Shown piece after piece: positions 29,666-39,223 of a stretch of DNA of 64,000 bases (position 1 is its first letter; the number at the start of each line of letters is the position of its first letter). The notes under the pieces were generated by a model. It was not told the DNA's origin. It did no database searches and was given only the letters and a program-made list of their open reading frames with translations. The position numbers were made by a program, and so were the translations under genes. Source of the DNA: Pseudarthrobacter sp. MM222 (GTDB taxonomy: Bacteria; Actinomycetota; Actinomycetes; Actinomycetales; Micrococcaceae); NCBI RefSeq assembly GCF_947090775.1, contig NZ_OX352321.1, positions 4,092,001-4,156,000 on the forward strand, written 5' to 3'.

Positions 29666-30793
29666 ATGCCGAAGCAGATGTCCCGACACTCCTCCTTGAC
29701 GACACGCCGGCCGGCCGAGAGGCTCGCGCCGCATCCCGGCGAACCGAGCCACGGGCCGCTGACGGCCGAGGAACTCCAGCTCGCCGTCCGGAATCACTCG
29801 ATGCCCCTGGAAGCGCTGCGGAATGACCTTACCCCGCCCGGGCTGCACTACCTGCTGAACCACTTCGACATCCCGTTCATTGATGCCGAGCACTGGCATC
29901 TGCGGATCGGCGGGGCCGTGGAGCGTGCCGTGGAGCTGAACCTCAAAGCGCTCCGCCGGGCGCCGAGGATCAGCATCCCGGTGACACTCGAATGCGCCGG
30001 GAACGGTCGCTCCCTCCTGCGGCCCCGCCCACTGAGCCAGCCTTGGCGGCTCGAAGGCGTGGGCACGGCCGTCTGGACCGGCGTCCCGCTGGCGTATCTG
30101 TTGACCCAGGCCGGCGTGCAGGACGACGCCGTGGAGGTCGTGTTCACCGGTGCTGACGCCGGGATCCAGGGTGGGATCCGGCAGCAGTTCGCCCGGAGCC
30201 TCCCGATCGGCGAAGCGCTGCGGCCGGACGTCGTCCTGGCGTACCGGATGAACGGAATGGAACTGCCCCCGCAGCATGGCTACCCGCTCCGCCTGGTGGT
30301 GCCCGGCTGGTACGGCATGGCGAGCGTCAAGTGGCTGTCTTCGATCAAGGTGCTGACCAAGCCTTTCGACGGGTTCCAGCAGCAGGTGGCCTACCGCTAC
30401 CAGCATGACGCGGACGATCCCGGCACCCCGGTCACCTGGATCCGGGTCCGCGCGCTGATGGTCCCGCCGGGGGTTCCGGACTTCTTCACCCGGGGCAGGG
30501 TCCTTCCCGCGGGCCCTGTGATGCTGACCGGCCGTGCCTGGTCCGGGCACGGCGCCGTGGAGCGCGTCGAAGTGGGGATCGACGGCAAGTGGGCACCGGC
30601 CCAGCTGCAGCATCCGGCGGCACCCTTTGCCTGGTGCGCCTGGTCCATACCGTGGGTGGCCGACCGGGGCGAACACGAGCTGTCCTGCCGCGCCACGGAT
30701 TCCAGCGGCGCGAGGCAACCCCTGGAACAGGTGTGGAACTACCAGGGGATGGGCAACAACGCCGTGCAGCGGATCAAGGTGACTGTCGAGTAG
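29666..30793 (+). CDS. sulfite oxidase-family molybdopterin protein
   Basis: About 375 residues. An N-terminal oxidoreductase molybdopterin domain carries the metal-ligand cysteine in PVTLECAGNGRS, with GVGTAVWTGVPLAYLL and YPLRLVVPGWYGMASVKWLSSI. A C-terminal Mo-co dimerisation domain follows (IRVRALMVPP...GRAWSGHGAVERVEVGIDG). It may oxidise sulfite or a related sulfur compound. No Tat or Sec signal is evident, so it may be cytoplasmic. The start is uncertain: ATG at 29666 or 29678, neither with a good site. No cytochrome partner is adjacent. Confidence 0.88.
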   Translation: MPKQMSRHSSLTTRRPAERLAPHPGEPSHGPLTAEELQLAVRNHSMPLEALRNDLTPPGLHYLLNHFDIPFIDAEHWHLRIGGAVERAVELNLKALRRAPRISIPVTLECAGNGRSLLRPRPLSQPWRLEGVGTAVWTGVPLAYLLTQAGVQDDAVEVVFTGADAGIQGGIRQQFARSLPIGEALRPDVVLAYRMNGMELPPQHGYPLRLVVPGWYGMASVKWLSSIKVLTKPFDGFQQQVAYRYQHDADDPGTPVTWIRVRALMVPPGVPDFFTRGRVLPAGPVMLTGRAWSGHGAVERVEVGIDGKWAPAQLQHPAAPFAWCAWSIPWVADRGEHELSCRATDSSGARQPLEQVWNYQGMGNNAVQRIKVTVE

Positions 30794-30884
30794 CCGCCCC
30801 CGCCCCGAAATCCCCGCAGGCCAGCCGGGGGGCGCCCGTTCCTCCGGGGCGCCTACGCTCCCCCGGGGCGCCTTACAGGGGCGT

Positions 30885-31664
30885 TCAGTAGTCGACGATC
30901 GCGCCCGCGGAGATGTTCACCGTGGCATCCGTGATGGCCCCGGCTTTGTCCGAGGCAATGAAGCAGGCCACGTTTCCGACGTCGGCCAGCGTGGCCGTTC
31001 GATTGAGGTGGGCGGCCTTCGCAATGTCGGCGAGGATCTCCTCGCGCCCTTCGGCCTGCCAGGGGATTGTTTCGATGATGCCGCCGGTCACCATGGTGAC
31101 TACCCGGATGCCATAGGTTCCCAGCTCAATGGCCCACTGCCGCCGCAGTCCCTCCATAGCGTCGAGGGCAACCTTGAAGCCGCCCAGGCCCGGCAGGGTC
31201 TGCGGACCGGAACCGCCGAACATCAGCACGACGCCGGAGCGCTGCTTGATCATGTGTGCGGCCGCGGCACGGGTGGTGAGGAAGTGGGTCCGCGTTGCGA
31301 GGGTCACCGGCTGGGTGAAATCTTCCACGTCGATCTCCATGAGCGGCTGCTGGATGTCGCCGAAGGAGATGACGTTGAAGGATATGTCGATCCGCCTGCT
31401 CTTCCTGGCCGCCCGGGCCACGAACTCCTCCACCTGTTCCTCGTTCAGGGCGTCGACGACGGCGGTCTCCGCGAGCCCGCCGTCCTCGAGGATCTGTTGG
31501 GCTACTTTTTGCAGCCGCGACTCCGTGCGCCCGGCGAGGTAAACGAAAGCGCCCTCGGCCGCGAAGGCGCGGGCCACGGCCCCGCCGATGGCGCCTCCCG
31601 CTCCATAGATCACGGCAACCTTGCCGTGCAGCAGACCGTCACCCGGCGCCTCGTTGTTCAGCAT
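30885..31664 (-). CDS. short-chain dehydrogenase/reductase lacking the catalytic tyrosine
   Basis: This 259-residue SDR-fold protein has a nucleotide motif VAVIYGAGGAIGGAVARAFAAEG and the usual later strands. The YxxxK position reads L-GGFK in QTLPGLGGFKVALDAMEGL, so the lysine is kept but the tyrosine is replaced by leucine. Dehydrogenase activity by the standard mechanism is therefore doubtful. The start follows AGGAGGGCGGGCGACG. It lies 82 nt downstream of the DUF4389 protein gene and may be cotranscribed with it. Confidence 0.85.
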   Translation of the reverse strand: MLNNEAPGDGLLHGKVAVIYGAGGAIGGAVARAFAAEGAFVYLAGRTESRLQKVAQQILEDGGLAETAVVDALNEEQVEEFVARAARKSRRIDISFNVISFGDIQQPLMEIDVEDFTQPVTLATRTHFLTTRAAAAHMIKQRSGVVLMFGGSGPQTLPGLGGFKVALDAMEGLRRQWAIELGTYGIRVVTMVTGGIIETIPWQAEGREEILADIAKAAHLNRTATLADVGNVACFIASDKAGAITDATVNISAGAIVDY

Positions 31665-31746
31665 CGTCGCCCGCCCTCCTGCCGCGGAGTGGTAAATTCC
31701 CTCAACTATGTTCTTGCCGGGGCGCGGAGGCAAGAGGGCGAAGATG

Positions 31747-33486
31747 CTAGGGACGCGGCGGGACGGCGGGCCCAGGCTGAGGGGCGCCGTCCGGTTCACC
31801 AGGACCACCTGTTGCTGGGCGATCCACAGTGTCCGGAGCCTCCGGGTTTTGAGCCGCCGGGTTTTGAGCCTCCGGGCGGAGGGCCGCCGCGGGCCCGGCC
31901 GGAGGCACGGCGTCGGGAACCCTCCGGGCGTCGCCCGGATCCATTGGCCCCAGATCCAGGCGGAATGGCGGATATTCGTCCCGCATCAGCGCCACGTAGG
32001 TGATCACCCGATAGATCCAGCGGTTCAGCCCAAGCACCAAGTCAAAGAGGCCCCGCCAATATTGCCCGGTGAAGAGCAGGATGACCCCGGCGATAAACAC
32101 CAGCAGACCAAGCAGCGAGATGCTGACGCCCTCCTGCACCCAAGCGCCGTCGCGCACTGTCCACGTCCGTGCCGTCCCCGTCAGCACGGCGACGATGAGA
32201 AGCTGGGGAATGGCCAGCAGCCAGGACTTGACCAATACCAGACCCCGGGACAGCCGTTCGGGATAGTCGACGTCGAAGTCGGCAGGGTAATCGGTGCGGG
32301 CGAGAGTGAAGGGCGGGTACCGGTCCGTGCCCAATGCACCGTAGGCATAGAAGGACACGCGCCAGTGCCAGCGGACCACCCCGACGCTGAAGTTGAACAG
32401 CGAGCGCGGGTAGCGGGCCGTGAACAGGATCGCGAACCAGGCCGCGACCGTGACCACGATGAGGGCGAACCAGAGGAAGAACAGGATGATGAAGTGCGGG
32501 ATTGCCAGCAGCCACTTCACCAGCCACAGCCAGCGGGACAAGTTTGGATCCGGGTAACCACTGAGCCGCGCCGGATACACCACGCCGCCCGCGCCCGGCG
32601 GGGCGGCATGCGCATCCGGCGGGGCCGGATACGGCGGGACGGGATACGGACGGACGGCATACGGCTGGACGGAGTACGGCGGGGCCCCTGGCCGGGCAGC
32701 AGCTACTGGTTGTCCGGCGCTGTGTGTCCAGGGTTCCTGCACTCCGTAGCCCTGCCCGGGCCGCCTCGGGAGGGTTGACGGCGATGGCGGCGACCCCGCC
32801 GGGCTCGGCAGGCCGCGCCCCAGCCCGGCGGCACCGGCCACTATCAGGGGCACGCCAACAGCCAGCAGCAGTAGTCCGCCGATGAGCAGGCCGACAAAGA
32901 TAGGCCAAAGCACGTCGGAACGGACCCCGGCTTGGAGATCCACGGCAACGGGCGTGCTGGCGTCGGCATTCATGATCACGAGCGCCCAGTTGCCGGACTG
33001 AAGGTCCCATTTCAGTTCCTGGGCCCCGGGACCCGTGGCGGAGGCCGTCCAGAAACCCTGTCCGGCCGGCTGCGGCGGGGTTCTGGAGCCCGGGACAGCA
33101 AGGTACTGTGCCCGGAAGGGTGAGAGTCTGACGTCGGTGACCTCGGAGTGTTTGACGTCGGCGAGGTAGTCAGCCACCGCGGCCTGGGGCGCGATGCCGA
33201 TGAAGATCTGCCTGGTGGGGTCCGCGGCTGAGCCCCGGATGACTATGCTGCCCGGCACGTTCACCGGTGCCGTGTCCGAGAAGCGGTCCTGGGCCGGAGC
33301 TCCGAGGCGGGGGGAAGTCAGGGCGTAGGAGTCCGCGGCGAAGCGCCCCGACGGCGTCGTGAAGTACCCGTTGTCGCGCTGCTGGTAATTGGCCCACCCC
33401 GCGACACCGGCGCCTGCCAGCAATCCGAGTCCGAGGAGTGCGCTGAGCGCGCCCAGCACGAGCAGGACAATCCGGCCTGGTCGCAT
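31747..33486 (-). CDS. DUF4389 membrane protein
   Basis: This 579-residue protein has an N-terminal signal-anchor helix, an extracytoplasmic domain of about 150 residues, a helix near residue 190-215, a Pro/Tyr/Ala-rich linker, and two DUF4389-like halves. Each half has a LSR-L-L-VK-LLAIPH/Q-LI core and a tryptophan-rich RWxxRVxxY end (PDPNLSRWLWLVKWLLAIPHFIILF and PERLSRGLVLVKSWLLAIPQLLIV). The family is actinobacterial and of unknown function. The C-terminal tail is proline- and alanine-rich. Confidence 0.85.
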   Translation of the reverse strand: MRPGRIVLLVLGALSALLGLGLLAGAGVAGWANYQQRDNGYFTTPSGRFAADSYALTSPRLGAPAQDRFSDTAPVNVPGSIVIRGSAADPTRQIFIGIAPQAAVADYLADVKHSEVTDVRLSPFRAQYLAVPGSRTPPQPAGQGFWTASATGPGAQELKWDLQSGNWALVIMNADASTPVAVDLQAGVRSDVLWPIFVGLLIGGLLLLAVGVPLIVAGAAGLGRGLPSPAGSPPSPSTLPRRPGQGYGVQEPWTHSAGQPVAAARPGAPPYSVQPYAVRPYPVPPYPAPPDAHAAPPGAGGVVYPARLSGYPDPNLSRWLWLVKWLLAIPHFIILFFLWFALIVVTVAAWFAILFTARYPRSLFNFSVGVVRWHWRVSFYAYGALGTDRYPPFTLARTDYPADFDVDYPERLSRGLVLVKSWLLAIPQLLIVAVLTGTARTWTVRDGAWVQEGVSISLLGLLVFIAGVILLFTGQYWRGLFDLVLGLNRWIYRVITYVALMRDEYPPFRLDLGPMDPGDARRVPDAVPPAGPAAALRPEAQNPAAQNPEAPDTVDRPATGGPGEPDGAPQPGPAVPPRP

Positions 33487-33573
33487 GACCGCCGTCCTTT
33501 CACAGTTCCCTATTCAGGAGGTGGTCACGCCTGCGGAGCCTGCGTTTCCGCGGACCCGAGGGGTCGGAAGCCT

Positions 33574-33939
33574 TCAAACGTGCTCCTTGGTCCTGAGAAT
33601 GACCGGCGGCTCCACAATCCGCAGCCGGCAAGGAGTTACCGAGGAGTCGATGCCAGAGGACACAATGGCCTGGCGGGCGTGCTCTTGGAGTTCATCGAAG
33701 GCAGCGGCCGTCACCCGGGCGTGAGCGAGATCAACAACGAGTTCGTACCCGGGGAGCTTGGAGACGACGCGACGGCAGACGACATAAAGCGCCCGGATAT
33801 TGGCCTGCGTTACCAGGCCCCGGACCTCAACCTTCGCCAACTCTTCGACGGCGTCGATGCGGACCAGCACTTTGATGCGCGGATCCCCGTGGGAGGGGTG
33901 GGCGTGGTACGCGCTGGAGCGATGATGAGCATGGCTCAC
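33574..33939 (-). CDS. STAS-like small protein
   Basis: This 121-residue protein has an N-terminal His/Ser-rich stretch, then VLVRIDAVEELAKVEVRGLVTQANIRALYVVCRRVVSKLPGYELVVDLAHARVTAAAFDELQEHAR. That is the strand-helix order of STAS or SpoIIAA-like domains without the usual phosphorylated serine context. A role in anti-sigma signalling is possible but not shown. No kinase or sigma factor gene is adjacent. The unassigned 384 nt that follow (33940-34323) show no gene I can support. Confidence 0.55.
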   Translation of the reverse strand: MSHAHHRSSAYHAHPSHGDPRIKVLVRIDAVEELAKVEVRGLVTQANIRALYVVCRRVVSKLPGYELVVDLAHARVTAAAFDELQEHARQAIVSSGIDSSVTPCRLRIVEPPVILRTKEHV

Positions 33940-34323
33940 GGAGCCTCAGAGCCCCTCCACCGCTGGAGAATTGAACGAGCCTCGCCGGGCTCGGAATCAA
34001 TGATCATCTGGATGTGGACTCCTGCCTTTCCTGCTGAAGCTGGAAAGTGCAATTGCCGTTTCCTTCCCCAAGGTTCTAGCGAGACCGGTACTGCAGAGCG
34101 GTTCACCCCCCAATGTCCGTGCAGGAACCGCCCCAACATCCAGCATGGTCGGGGCCCGACTGCCCGGTAAGGGGCGAAAGTCCCGGATTGGCCTTTCGGG
34201 CCGCCGCGGGCGTGGGGTACACGGCGCCCACGCGGCCCCGGCTGGCTGCCGTCCTGGAGGGCCTCTCGCTGGCTGGGGTGGCGCGTTTGCCGTCCCGATG
34301 GCCGGACCAATAGCCTGATCACT
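33940..34323. other. intergenic region before the amidohydrolase gene
   Basis: This 384-nt region separates divergent genes. It must hold the promoter of the STAS-like gene (minus) and of the amidohydrolase (plus). Open frames here are high-GC shadows with no recognisable domains. I see no tRNA or strong terminator, only a short GCGTGGG/CCCACGC inverted repeat near 34211-34236. Confidence 0.4.
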
Positions 34324-35823
34324 ATGCCCGAGACCCGTGCCGGTACTGCGGCTTCCGACCTCGTCCTCGCCAGCGTCCGGTTCGCCGGTACGACCGCGTT
34401 GCGCAACGTCCACCTCCGCGGCGGCCTGGTTTCCCGGATCGCTCCCGCCGGGGACGCCGCCGGCTTGCCCCCCGGCGTCCCCGTGCTGGACCTCGACGGG
34501 CGGTATGTCATCCCGGGGCTGTGGGATGAGCATGTCCACATGACCCAGTGGGCTCTCGCCGCCCACCGGATCGACCTGTCCGGTGCCGCCTCGGCGCAGT
34601 CGGCTGCCGACGTCGTCCGGTCCTTCGCGGCACAGCACGCCGACGACGGCATGCCGGTGGTGGGCGTGGGCTTCCGGGACGCTGTGTGGGGCGACGTTCC
34701 GACTCTGGAACTCCTGGACGGCGCTACCCGCGGGCTTCCGACGGCGCTGCTCAGCCACGACCTGCACTGTGTCTGGCTCAACAGCGCGGCGTCTGCACGC
34801 TACGGCGTGCCGGTGGACGCGACCGGACTGGTGCGTGAGGAGCCGGCCTTCGAGTTGACCCGCATGCTGGGCCAACTCCCCGATGCGGTGGTGGACGGCT
34901 GGGTGCGGGAGGCGGCCCAGACGGCGGCCGCGCGCGGCGTCGTGGGGGTGGTCGATTTTGAAATGACCTGGAACCGGCCGGTGTGGCTTCGGCGCATCGC
35001 CGGGGGCTTTGATTCCCTCCGCGTGGACGCCGGCGTCTACCCGCAGGACCTGGACCGCGCGGTCGCGGACGGCATGCGGACCGGGCAACTGCTCGACGGC
35101 GGGGCGGGCCTGCTGCGGGTGGGCCCGTTGAAGGTGCTCATCGATGGCGCGCTGAACACCCGGACGGCGTACTGCGTGGACCCGTACCCGCACGGCGGCC
35201 GCGGGTTGCTGACCGTGAGCGAAGGGGAGCTGCTGGCGTTGCTGGTCCGTGCCCGGGACGCCGGCTTCGTTCCGGCGGTCCATGCGATCGGCGACGGCGC
35301 CAACGAGGTGGCTTTGAACGCGTTCCAGGCCGCCGCAATCGGCGGGCGGATTGAGCATGCCCAGTTTGTCCGGACCGAGGACTTGCCACGCTTCGGAGCG
35401 CTGGGCGTGACCGCGAGCGTTCAGCCAGCGCATGCCCTTGACGACCGGGATGCGGCCGATTCGAACTGGGCCGGCCGCACGGACCGGGCTTTCCCCCTCC
35501 GGTCCCTTCTGGCCGCCGGTGCGACCCTGGCGCTCGGTTCCGATGCCCCCGTGGCACCACTTGAGCCCTGGCTTGCGATGTCCGCGGCCACCACCCGGAA
35601 CGGCCGGGACGGCCGCGCGCCGTGGCACCCGGAGCAGGCCCTCACCCGGAGGGAAGCCCTGACGGCCTCGACCAGGGGACGGGGAACCGTCCGGGTGGGC
35701 GACCCGGCAGACCTTGCGGTGCTTGACGGCGACCCGTTTGCCGTTTCCGAGGCGGCTTTCGCGGCGATGCCGGTGGCGGCCACGCTGGTGGCGGGGCGGT
35801 TCACGCACCGCGGCGGCTTGTAA
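34324..35823 (+). CDS. amidohydrolase, YtcJ-like
   Basis: This 499-residue metal-dependent hydrolase of the YtcJ/N-substituted formamide deformylase group has the metal-ligand motif WDEHVHM, LLSHDLHCVWLNSAA, the VHAIGDGANEVALNAF helix with a metal-site histidine, IEHAQFV, and GSDAPVAPLEPWLAM. It probably cleaves an amide or formyl bond; the substrate is unknown. It is cytoplasmic. It is convergent with the GIY-YIG-like gene 10 nt away, with no clear terminator between. Confidence 0.9.
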   Translation: MPETRAGTAASDLVLASVRFAGTTALRNVHLRGGLVSRIAPAGDAAGLPPGVPVLDLDGRYVIPGLWDEHVHMTQWALAAHRIDLSGAASAQSAADVVRSFAAQHADDGMPVVGVGFRDAVWGDVPTLELLDGATRGLPTALLSHDLHCVWLNSAASARYGVPVDATGLVREEPAFELTRMLGQLPDAVVDGWVREAAQTAAARGVVGVVDFEMTWNRPVWLRRIAGGFDSLRVDAGVYPQDLDRAVADGMRTGQLLDGGAGLLRVGPLKVLIDGALNTRTAYCVDPYPHGGRGLLTVSEGELLALLVRARDAGFVPAVHAIGDGANEVALNAFQAAAIGGRIEHAQFVRTEDLPRFGALGVTASVQPAHALDDRDAADSNWAGRTDRAFPLRSLLAAGATLALGSDAPVAPLEPWLAMSAATTRNGRDGRAPWHPEQALTRREALTASTRGRGTVRVGDPADLAVLDGDPFAVSEAAFAAMPVAATLVAGRFTHRGGL

Positions 35824-35833
35824 CCGCCTTTGC

Positions 35834-36343
35834 CTAACCGCCCTTGACCCGGGACTGCACCAAGTTGGCGAACGGCAGCCGGCCGTACTCGTCGCGGAAC
35901 CCGGCGTGGTATGCGGCTTCGGCCGCGGTCAGCTGCTCGCCAGGCAGCTCCTTCCACGCGATGATCAGGGATCCCGCGCCGGCGAGCTGCCAGATCAGGC
36001 GGCCGTCCCAGTGGCCGGGTGGCTTGCCCTTCCCGAAGTCGATGAACTCCTGGATCTGCCGGCGCAGCCCGCGGTTGCCTTTGCTGCCGGGGCCGGCCTT
36101 CCCGACGTAGAGGACCTCGGCGCCGTCGACCCATTCGGCGGCGAGCGCATTCGTCGGCAGGGTGGGATCCTTCTTCTTGAAGACTCCCGCCGTGCTCTTG
36201 GCGAGGTACTGTGGCCGGAAACCCTCGGGCCCCAGTACGGCGAATATCCCGGTTTTCTGCGGGATGCGGTTGATTTCCAGGTCCGCAAGGGTTCTGAACC
36301 CGGTGAACCCGTCGGCCTTGAGGGTTTGTCTGTTGAGCGGCAA
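35834..36343 (-). CDS. GIY-YIG-like protein
   Basis: This 169-residue protein has an order of motifs resembling GIY-YIG nucleases: GIFAVLG (for GIY), VLYVGKAGPGSKGNRGLRRQIQEF (for YIG and the conserved arginine), HWDGRLIWQL, a conserved glutamate in ELPGEQLTAAEAAYHAGF, and GRLPFANL at the C-terminus. I infer a single-domain GIY-YIG fold of unknown role; activity is not shown by sequence alone. It stands alone between a convergent amidohydrolase and the serine hydrolase gene. Confidence 0.6.
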   Translation of the reverse strand: MPLNRQTLKADGFTGFRTLADLEINRIPQKTGIFAVLGPEGFRPQYLAKSTAGVFKKKDPTLPTNALAAEWVDGAEVLYVGKAGPGSKGNRGLRRQIQEFIDFGKGKPPGHWDGRLIWQLAGAGSLIIAWKELPGEQLTAAEAAYHAGFRDEYGRLPFANLVQSRVKGG

Positions 36344-36400
36344 TCGGTTCCTCGGGTCGGACGGGTAGTGGTTACCTTGAAGCTTACGGACATACCGGCC

Positions 36401-38065
36401 TCAACGGCGGGTGAAGGTGCCCAGCCCGGTCTCATCGTAGAAGTCGAGTTTGACGCTGGCGGCTGTGCCCGCGCCTGGGGAGAAAATGGCCCCTGCCAGA
36501 CCATTGCCGTTCTCTCCGATCGAGTTAAAGCTGAAGGTGTCGCCGTCAAAGTGGGCAAGACGGAATGTTGTGGTCTTGCCGGCCGGACCCATCTTCAGAT
36601 CCAGAGCGCCGCCCTCCTCGGCGACAGTCAGCGGCCCATAGTAGGAATTGGTGTAGCTGCCGGTGTAGAACGTGTTGCTCTGCGCCGGCTGCGCCTTTTC
36701 CGGGGCCTTGGAGTAGTCGACTTTCGGTTTCTCCGCCTCGTAGATCTGCTGGAATGCTCCGGCGGTGAAGCTTAGCCAGTCGACGGTGGGCGCTCCATTC
36801 TGCGCCACGTCCATGAATCCTGCGCAGATGGCCTCGGGAATGCCCTGCGGGCGGCCGTTCGTCAGGACCACGATCCCCAGTTGCTCTCCCGGGAGCATGG
36901 AGACGGCGGTCGCGGCACCGAGGTTGAATGCTCCGGAGTGCCCGAGCTGGAGGCGGGCGTGATCGTCATAGGAGACGTTCCATCCCAAGCCATAGAACCG
37001 GGTGCGGGCTCCCGGGGTGGCGGGCGGTCCCGAAACAGCATGGGGGACATGTGTGACCCCTAGGGCGTCCGCGTCGATGATCTGCTTGCCGTCGTAGCTG
37101 CCGTTGGCGAGCTGCAACCGGAGCCAGCGGGCAAGATCCCGCACGGAGGAGCTGGCGCCGCCGGCGGGGGCCTCCGCATCGGCGTCGCGCGTGTACTTGA
37201 CCACCCAGGTCCTGTTCCCGGCAGGAACATGGATGAGTGCCCGGTTCGCCGCCTTTTCGTAGTCCGCGTGGCGGTAGCTGGTGGCGGTCATATCGAGCGG
37301 CTTGAAAAGTATCTCGTCGGCCAGGTCTTCCCAGGACATCTTCATGGCGTCGGCGACCGCCTTGGCGCCCGCCGTGTAGCCGAAGTTGCTGTAGTTGTAG
37401 CTGGACCGGAACGAGTCGAGCGGCTGCTGGTTGAGGTGGCTGAGGATGTATGACTGGTCGAATCCGAGGTCTTCGAGCAGGTCGCCCGAGCCGGTCCGCA
37501 GGCCGCCCTGGTGCGACAGCAGGTCCGCGACGGTCGCATTCCGGGTGACGAACGGGTCTTTCAAGGCGAAGTCCGGGCTGTGGCTGATCACCGGGTCCGT
37601 CCATTGGACGGCGTTTCGGCCCACGGCCCCGGCGGCTACCGTCGAGGCAAGCGGTTTGGACACGGACGCGAGCTGGAAGATCGTGTCGGCGTCGACCGTC
37701 TCCGTCTTGCCGGACTCCCGTACGCCGAAGCCCTTCGTGTACACCGCCTGGTCCCGGTAGACCACGGCCGCCGCGATCCCGGGAACGCCGGTGCTCTCCA
37801 TGGCGCCCTGGATGATCCCGTCGAGCTTGGCCAAGGCGTTGTCGACCTTCTGCTGGTCCAGCAAGGGTTTGACCTGCGGTTCCGGTGCCGGGAGCAGCGA
37901 CGCCTGCGGGCTCGGCTGGCCGGGATCGCCGCGGGGCTCGCCTTGGGAAGTGCAGGCGGCCAGCAGCGGAGCGCCCGCGATTCCAGTGGCACCGATCCCC
38001 ATCGCTTTGAGAAGCGAACGGCGGTCCGGCGCAGCGGAGCTGATCCTGGTCACGGTCCGGGTCAC
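36401..38065 (-). CDS. class C beta-lactamase-like serine hydrolase, lipoprotein
   Basis: This 554-residue protein has a Tat-like signal (DRRSLLKAMGIGATGIAGAPLLAACTS) with lipobox LAAC, so it is exported and anchored outside. The serine hydrolase core has SVSK (nucleophile Ser and Lys in QLASVSKPLAS), YSN in YNYSNFGYTAG, and HSG in LQLGHSGAF. A C-terminal DUF3471-like beta domain follows (NTFYTGSYTNSYYGPLTVAEEGGALDLKMG). It may be a D-Ala-D-Ala peptidase, esterase or beta-lactamase relative. The GTG start follows GAGGAGGCCGCC. Confidence 0.92.
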   Translation of the reverse strand: MTRTVTRISSAAPDRRSLLKAMGIGATGIAGAPLLAACTSQGEPRGDPGQPSPQASLLPAPEPQVKPLLDQQKVDNALAKLDGIIQGAMESTGVPGIAAAVVYRDQAVYTKGFGVRESGKTETVDADTIFQLASVSKPLASTVAAGAVGRNAVQWTDPVISHSPDFALKDPFVTRNATVADLLSHQGGLRTGSGDLLEDLGFDQSYILSHLNQQPLDSFRSSYNYSNFGYTAGAKAVADAMKMSWEDLADEILFKPLDMTATSYRHADYEKAANRALIHVPAGNRTWVVKYTRDADAEAPAGGASSSVRDLARWLRLQLANGSYDGKQIIDADALGVTHVPHAVSGPPATPGARTRFYGLGWNVSYDDHARLQLGHSGAFNLGAATAVSMLPGEQLGIVVLTNGRPQGIPEAICAGFMDVAQNGAPTVDWLSFTAGAFQQIYEAEKPKVDYSKAPEKAQPAQSNTFYTGSYTNSYYGPLTVAEEGGALDLKMGPAGKTTTFRLAHFDGDTFSFNSIGENGNGLAGAIFSPGAGTAASVKLDFYDETGLGTFTRR

Positions 38066-38605
38066 GGCGGCCTCCTCGGTTACGGCCAGCGCGCTCACCC
38101 TTGGCCCGCGAGGGAGCCCGTCGCGCTGACTTCCACCTTCATGATGGACCCGTGCCGGCGCCTGGGAAAGTGCCGCGCGCTTCCCAGTTCGCCTGGTCCG
38201 AAGGTTCGCGGAGCGGTGCCGTCGGTTTGCAGAAGCGTGAATGCCAGACTGGCGCAAAAGTGTCGGCGACGTCGACGAGGAGGCGGGTCCAGCTGCCGCT
38301 TTGACGGCGCATCGCGCCTGTGTACCGGGCGCTTTAGCGGCTTACATGTGAGGCCTGCAGGTGCCTTCGCGATCTCGCTATGAGATGGCTCGGACACTTA
38401 AATGTCCTGAACGGCCCAACTAACTCTGATGGCTACCTGCAGGCGCTTTAAGCCTACGCCGGGCAAACGTCAGGCACTAGGGGGCAAGGGTCACCAGAGC
38501 CGGCCAAAATGACGCCGCGGGAGTTCTCAAAAACGCCGTCTTCAGCGGAAGCGTAGAGTGGGAGAAGACGCCTGATTCTGGACGCCGAGCGCTGAGGGAG
38601 AAATC
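38066..38605. other. long intergenic region
   Basis: This 540-nt stretch lies between divergent genes. I looked for tRNA, small protein and hairpins and recognise nothing. One open minus-strand frame of 100 codons (38095-38397) has no signature and overlaps the region expected to hold the hydrolase promoter. The last 80 nt contain the likely promoter and the GAGGGAGAAATC site for the gene at 38606. Confidence 0.4.
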
Positions 38606-39223
38606 GTGACGATTGACTGGGACGAAAAGAAGACCCTGCTGCAGGAACCGAACATCGCGGCGGTAACGCAGCTTTGCGACGAACTCATGGAAAAGAAGCC
38701 GGGGTCGGTCGTCCCCTACATCGATCCAGTCCATGACGAGGACGAATGCCGGATCGTCAGCCTGCACATTGCCCCCGGCAAGGGCACCGAGTCCGGCTTC
38801 GTCTCCCACTTCAACGACGACGAAGCAGCGCGCCGCGCCACCTCCATCTACGAGGCGGTCGAACTGGACCCCCGTTACGTGATGCCGTGGAATGCCTACC
38901 CGTGGGTCCGGGACCCCGAGCTTCCCTCCGCGCTGAACGTCCAGGAGAAAACAGACGGCCTGCGGCCCTTCCGCCAGTTCCTGAAAATCAACAAGCGCGT
39001 TTCGGCCGTCATCGCCCACGGTGCCGACGCCCACGCCTTCCTGACGCTCTTTGAAAAGACCTACCACTCGTCACTGAAGAACCGCGGCGTCAAGATCTAC
39101 AAGGCCACCGCCCTCGGCGGCCGCGCCTTTGCCGTCTCGGCGGTCAAGCAGGAAGAACTCCTGAGCAAGAACGTCGAAGTCTACAAGGACGCCATGCAGC
39201 GGGCAGGCATCCAGCACCTCTAG
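38606..39223 (+). CDS. uracil-DNA glycosylase-superfamily-like protein
   Basis: This 205-residue protein starts at GTG. The segments GTESGFVSHFNDDEAARRATSIYEAVELDPRYVMPWNAYPWVRD and VSAVIAHGADAHAFLTLF match the layout of UDG-fold proteins, where a ...PWNAYPW motif and a late H-G-x-x-A segment form the base pocket. The canonical N-terminal catalytic GQDPY and the HPSP motif are not visible, so glycosylase activity is not assured. It precedes the GNAT-AAA+ gene by 149 nt on the same strand. Confidence 0.6.
   Translation: MTIDWDEKKTLLQEPNIAAVTQLCDELMEKKPGSVVPYIDPVHDEDECRIVSLHIAPGKGTESGFVSHFNDDEAARRATSIYEAVELDPRYVMPWNAYPWVRDPELPSALNVQEKTDGLRPFRQFLKINKRVSAVIAHGADAHAFLTLFEKTYHSSLKNRGVKIYKATALGGRAFAVSAVKQEELLSKNVEVYKDAMQRAGIQHL

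Noticed and set aside
33997..35808. A 603-codon minus-strand open frame over the amidohydrolase
   Set aside because: It is His/Arg/Pro-rich with no domain, while the plus-strand frame shows amidohydrolase metal motifs.
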